The notes beneath the pieces were generated by a model. That model worked only from the letters and a program-made list of their open reading frames with translations, was not told the origin of the DNA and did not search any database. A DNA stretch of 64,000 nt from Oscheius tipulae (Eukaryota; Nematoda; Chromadorea; Rhabditida; Rhabditidae), in NCBI GenBank assembly GCA_037178975.1, contig JASJZH010000006.1, positions 4,154,001 to 4,218,000 on the forward strand, read 5' to 3'. The first letter of the stretch is position 1. Each line of letters opens with the position of its first letter. A program made the translations under genes and the position numbers. Positions 61,595-64,000 of the stretch are shown here, piece after piece.

Positions 61595-64000
61595 TTGTAG
61601 TCGTTCGAGGAAAAAGTCTTCTGAAAGTAATGTGTTGACAGATGAACGATTTCCTTCATGTCTTCGTAAAAAACGAATACGTTTGGTATGGTGACAGTGA
61701 GTTCTGGCTTCCGACCCGCGATTGAGCTGCGCCCGTGTGGGTTTCCTAGGCATTATCCTTCAACTTCAATCTTCAACCCAACTTTAATCTTTTAATCATC
61801 TCTTCAAAAGTCGCATGTATTTGTACATTTATCCCTTTTGTCAAATGTTAGTCGTCTCGATTAAAATGTTCGGGATCACATCTGGCACATGTTCTTTCAC
61901 TTACCAGCTGGTTTGTACACGGTGAGAATGGGACCGATTCTAGCGAAAAAACCGCTGGCCAGACTCTATTCCAGTCATATTAGAAGAAAATTCTTTTATC
62001 GCGAACATAGATGAGTCCGCGTTCTACGAACTCTGCTCATCTCTCCTCGTACCTCGAATATTCTCCATAGGGACATGTCAAACTGGTTTCAAATCTGTGA
62101 ACCTGTTATTTTCCCACACAGCCCTATGAACTATAATGAACACGTGCCGTTTACATTGACCGGATATCTGACGTTTTACCCTTGTTTGGCTTCCGATTAG
62201 CCTGCTTACAAACAGACACTGAGGCACTTTAACCAATTCTTGCATGGATACAGTGGTCATTTTGCATCCTCCTCTTTCTTTTTGGAGATACTGACAGTGA
62301 ACTTCGCGAGGGTAATGACCCTAACTACATTTCTACTGTTTGTTCATCAAGATGTCCAGTTGAAATATAGTAAGAAGGCTATTTGTATCTACTTTTAATA
62401 AGCTATCGAAAACAGAAATTACTCTTGGCACGGAGGCAATTTACTGGAACATTTATGCTTCAATTTTTCTGGTATACCTTAACAAACTTTTCTTGATCAT
62501 TCATGGTTGTCAATCTGACGCTTGGAATAAGATTTCCAACTAATGTGGTAAACATTATTGTACACGCAGGTAGTGAGTTATGCCTCTTTTGCAGTAGTTT
62601 GTCTCATTTTTCTGCTCTTAATTGCTGACTAAAACGAGCTTGGTCGGCGTCAGTGATCCATTTACACTATTACATCTTATCACATTATTTAGGTGAACGA
62701 AGCGATCATTAACATAGGAGTAATCCTCCTGGCATCCCTATTCCCCAAACGAAAACGCTTTTCCCAGTAGTCTTATTCAATTTTCTCTAGTGCCAACTTG
62801 ACACAATTGGCTACGTTTCAAACAGACGTGCTAACCTTAATTACGTTCTGTAAATGCATTGGATTAAGTATCACTCGATTACACTTTTTCAGTTCGTCCA
62901 GGAACATCCGGGTAGCTTGTTTTTTTCACAAGCTACTCTCAATTCGTGTTTTTGTTTCCTTGTCTGAAAGAGCGTTAAGGGGTTTCCTAATGATATTCCT
63001 CAAAGTCTTTCTTCAGCTCGCTCATCTCGTCTACTTACCCTAAAAGATTCCTCGAATTTGCTCTTCAAGTCATCTTTAGAGACTTCATATTAATGCGTGG
63101 TCTGCTCAGATTGTTTTACAGATGAGTGGGTCACTTTGGTTACATTATGCCAAGTTTGCGGTCTGAACAATGGACTTCCGTAGTCACTCTAAAAGACCAC
63201 TTATTGCCACTGTTTTCCGGGCATTTCACTGTGCAGAGAATCTGTTCCATTAATACCTGGTGTTATTAGAAATTTTTGGTCTTTTCCTGGTTCTCTCCTA
63301 ACTGGGTCCGAACACAATGCATATCTGAGAGCACAAGAACGATATCTGACCCCCGTGAATACCTGAGTCGCTCCCAGTTTCGCGGAACAAATTTAAAATT
63401 GCACCTAATTGAAAAGATAACACAAACTTTGGGCGTTCTCCCGTTCACATGTCTGGCTCGCCAACGAAATAAATAGCTTTTTTTGAACCGCTTCGCTATG
63501 CCTGGATTAAACGAGAACAGACGTACCCTGGGGATAGATAAGTTTTGGATTATGTCTCCTGCATAGACAAATCAAATTTATGTCGTTCCTGTGTTGAATA
63601 TTGGCCTAGTTCTTATTCCAGACTGGCGATGATGAGGCATTGTCATCTTCCCGGATACACACCCTCGCTGTTTCTTAGAAAGTTTAAGGATTAATTTGTC
63701 TGGTAGCCTCTCCTTAGTCTAATAACTTTAGTTAAAGGCAGACCAAATGTCAATTGGCGACTAATCCGTTCACCAAATTAACAGAAGCCAACACACATGA
63801 TTCTTCTGTGAGTAGTAGCTTTAATCCTCGGTTTTCCACACGGCCCTTCCCCACTGCACCCCGTTAAGACTTATAAGGAAGTTTCAGTTGAAAGAGGGTA
63901 GTCTAAGACCGTTGTTTTCTTTGCGCATGTTATTAACCAAATCAGATCCTGTTGACAGCATATTACGAAGTTTGTTATTTTGTAACTCACGTTGTTGCGC
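61595..64000. other. No gene seen, 2.4 kb to window end
   Basis: Only short ORFs without splice context on either strand; no repeat array, tRNA or conserved protein sequence recognised by eye. Confidence 0.45.

Overview
The window is nuclear DNA from a nematode. It encodes troponin T, a two-Ig ZIG-like protein, an AIN-1/GW182-type miRISC scaffold, a TPM-domain membrane protein of the MOLO-1 type and an UNC-84-type SUN protein. Almost all introns are 36-46 nt with tttcag-like acceptors. Gene structures were built by hand from translated exons, splice consensus and phase; about 145 introns were placed. The exact species is not determinable by eye; the gene set and intron size suggest a rhabditid-like worm.

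Layout. 1-2.3 kb (+): troponin T with a pair of mutually exclusive exons. 3.2-4.2 kb (+): possible 70-aa gene. 7.9-9.2 kb (-): secreted two-Ig protein. 14.2-15.7 kb: a 1.46-kb element with long terminal inverted repeats that carries an intact gene for a membrane RING-like protein and an inverted copy of that gene's 5' end. This is the most unusual object in the window. 17.7-20.1 kb (-): epsinR/CLINT1-like ENTH adaptor. 21.0-24.1 kb (+): AIN-1-like GW protein. 25.5-26.0 kb (-): possible secreted peptide. 27.3-28.7 kb (+): aspartylglucosaminidase. 29.2-30.8 kb (+): MOLO-1-like TPM protein. 31.0-33.2 kb (-): lipase_3 pseudoenzyme that has lost its nucleophile. 33.9-36.0 kb (-): secreted protein with a lipocalin-like C-terminal part. 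36.3-37.4 and 39.6-40.9 kb (-): two paralogous secreted helical proteins, with a candidate unrecognised gene on the other strand between them. 42.4-43.5 kb (+): class-2 lipase. 44.0-46.8 kb (-): long-chain acyl-CoA synthetase. 49.7-54.6 kb (+): UNC-84-like SUN protein. 54.8-55.9 kb (-): ERGIC-1. 56.7-57.3 kb (-): Cys-rich single-pass membrane protein (5' end unresolved). 58.1-58.7 kb (-): LC8-type dynein light chain. 59.5-60.8 kb (+): divergent Ras-like GTPase. 60.9-61.6 kb (+): unrecognised two-exon ORF. The large gaps at 4.2-7.9, 9.2-14.2 and 61.6-64 kb show no convincing genes.

The genes are a mixed eukaryotic neighbourhood rather than one pathway. Local themes are secretion and trafficking (epsinR, ERGIC-1, dynein light chain), lipid chemistry (two lipase-type genes, acyl-CoA synthetase) and muscle or synapse function (troponin T, MOLO-like, ZIG-like). 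Three introns use GC donors, one ERGIC-1 intron appears to end in AT, and TATA boxes sit 25-60 nt upstream of the ATG of several secreted-protein genes.
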